Part shown: in pieces, positions 63,743 through 64,000 of the stretch
Layout: the number at the start of each line of letters is the position of its first letter
How positions within the stretch are numbered: the stretch's first letter is position 1
NCBI RefSeq assembly: GCF_921294215.1
Contig: NZ_CAKLDM010000002.1
Span: 1,240,001-1,304,000, forward strand
Reading direction: 5' to 3'
Length of the DNA stretch: 64,000 nt
Origin: Vibrio marisflavi CECT 7928
GTDB lineage: Bacteria > Pseudomonadota > Gammaproteobacteria > Enterobacterales > Vibrionaceae
Position numbers and translations under genes: made by a program
Notes under the pieces: generated by a model
Database searches by the model: none
The model's input: only the letters and a program-made list of their open reading frames with translations
Told to the model about the DNA's origin: nothing

Positions 63743-64000
63743 TCAATATTGTAGATAGTCGGGAATCACATAATGTGGCAAGCTAGGTTTGACCCCTCTA
63801 CCACCTTGGTATTCATTTATTCGTTTGACATAAACTAAAATTAGAGCCACCGCATGATAGAGCTCTACTGGAATCGACTGATCCAGCTTAGTCGTGTAGT
63901 AAATCGAACGAGTCAAATCCGGTATAGTTAATACCATTGTCTTATGCCTTTGCGCTTCTTGGCGAATCTGCTCTGCCATAAAATCTACACCTTTCGCAAC
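63743..64000 (-). CDS. lfhB: Lateral flagellar export protein FlhB type, C-terminal part, cut by window edge
   Basis: The frame is open to the right edge: 85 residues from VAKGVDFMAEQIRQEAQRHK through LDQSIPVELYHAVALILVYV to the stop. This is the cytoplasmic C-terminal end (FlhB-CC) that follows the self-cleaving NPTH site, which lies outside the window. FlhB switches export from hook to filament substrates in response to LafE. Directly upstream of lfhA, as in V. parahaemolyticus. Confidence 0.93.
   Translation of the reverse strand, partial: VAKGVDFMAEQIRQEAQRHKTMVLTIPDLTRSIYYTTKLDQSIPVELYHAVALILVYVKRINEYQGGRGVKPSLPHYVIPDYLQY

Overview
The window looks like a Vibrio genome, most likely the second chromosome of a marine species, though the species cannot be named from sequence alone. 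Reasons: a thermolabile/lecithin-dependent haemolysin (TLH) gene, a near-complete lateral-type flagellar system with LafK, MotY and LafSTU relatives, a DUF2986 small protein, a YjbEFGH plus Wzi/OPX/Wzz polysaccharide module of the type found in Vibrio capsule loci, and moderate-to-low G+C.

Left part (1-8.8 kb): accessory housekeeping genes. These are the N-terminal part of cysH (cut by the left edge), a chemoreceptor, a periplasmic rhodanese, an AzgA/GhxP-type purine permease with a PurR-like operator upstream, a P4-like acid phosphatase, a family-3 solute-binding protein, and tlh. The TLH protein carries Gly where many relatives have the triad Asp.

Middle (9-32 kb): a surface polysaccharide locus. 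Thirteen minus-strand genes run from wzi and a large OPX (WbfF/OtnA type) through wzz, a putative wzy, two glycosyltransferases, manC, manB, a WbaP-type initiating transferase, a third glycosyltransferase, ugd, wzx and an O-acyltransferase. Precursor genes predict GDP-mannose and UDP-glucuronate as building blocks. Across a 943-bp intergenic region with a perfect AT-rich inverted repeat, the plus-strand yjbEFGH operon starts. No Wzc-type tyrosine kinase or Wzb phosphatase is visible. A trypsin-like lipoprotein, a DUF2986 protein, an NhaC antiporter and a tRNA-Val(GAC) follow.

Right part (35-64 kb): one uninterrupted lateral-flagellum locus. The order along the sequence is lafU-T-S-F-E-D-C-B, a lafW-like gene, lfgL-K-J-I-H-G-F-E-D-C-B (all minus), lfgA-M-N (plus), then lfiJ-I-H-G-F-E, lafK, motY, lfhA and the C-terminal end of lfhB (minus, cut by the right edge). 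In V. parahaemolyticus these genes lie in two separate clusters; here they are contiguous. Sigma-54-like promoters stand before lfgB and lafB, and a strong sigma-28-like promoter before lfgK, which fits a LafK then LafS regulatory cascade. A lateral flagellin gene (lafA), expected next to lafB, is absent from the window. The switch and export genes lfiM-R would lie beyond the right edge.

Many starts were moved from the longest open frame to a better ribosome-binding site; this is stated per gene. All functions are by recognition of families and motifs; no database search was run.
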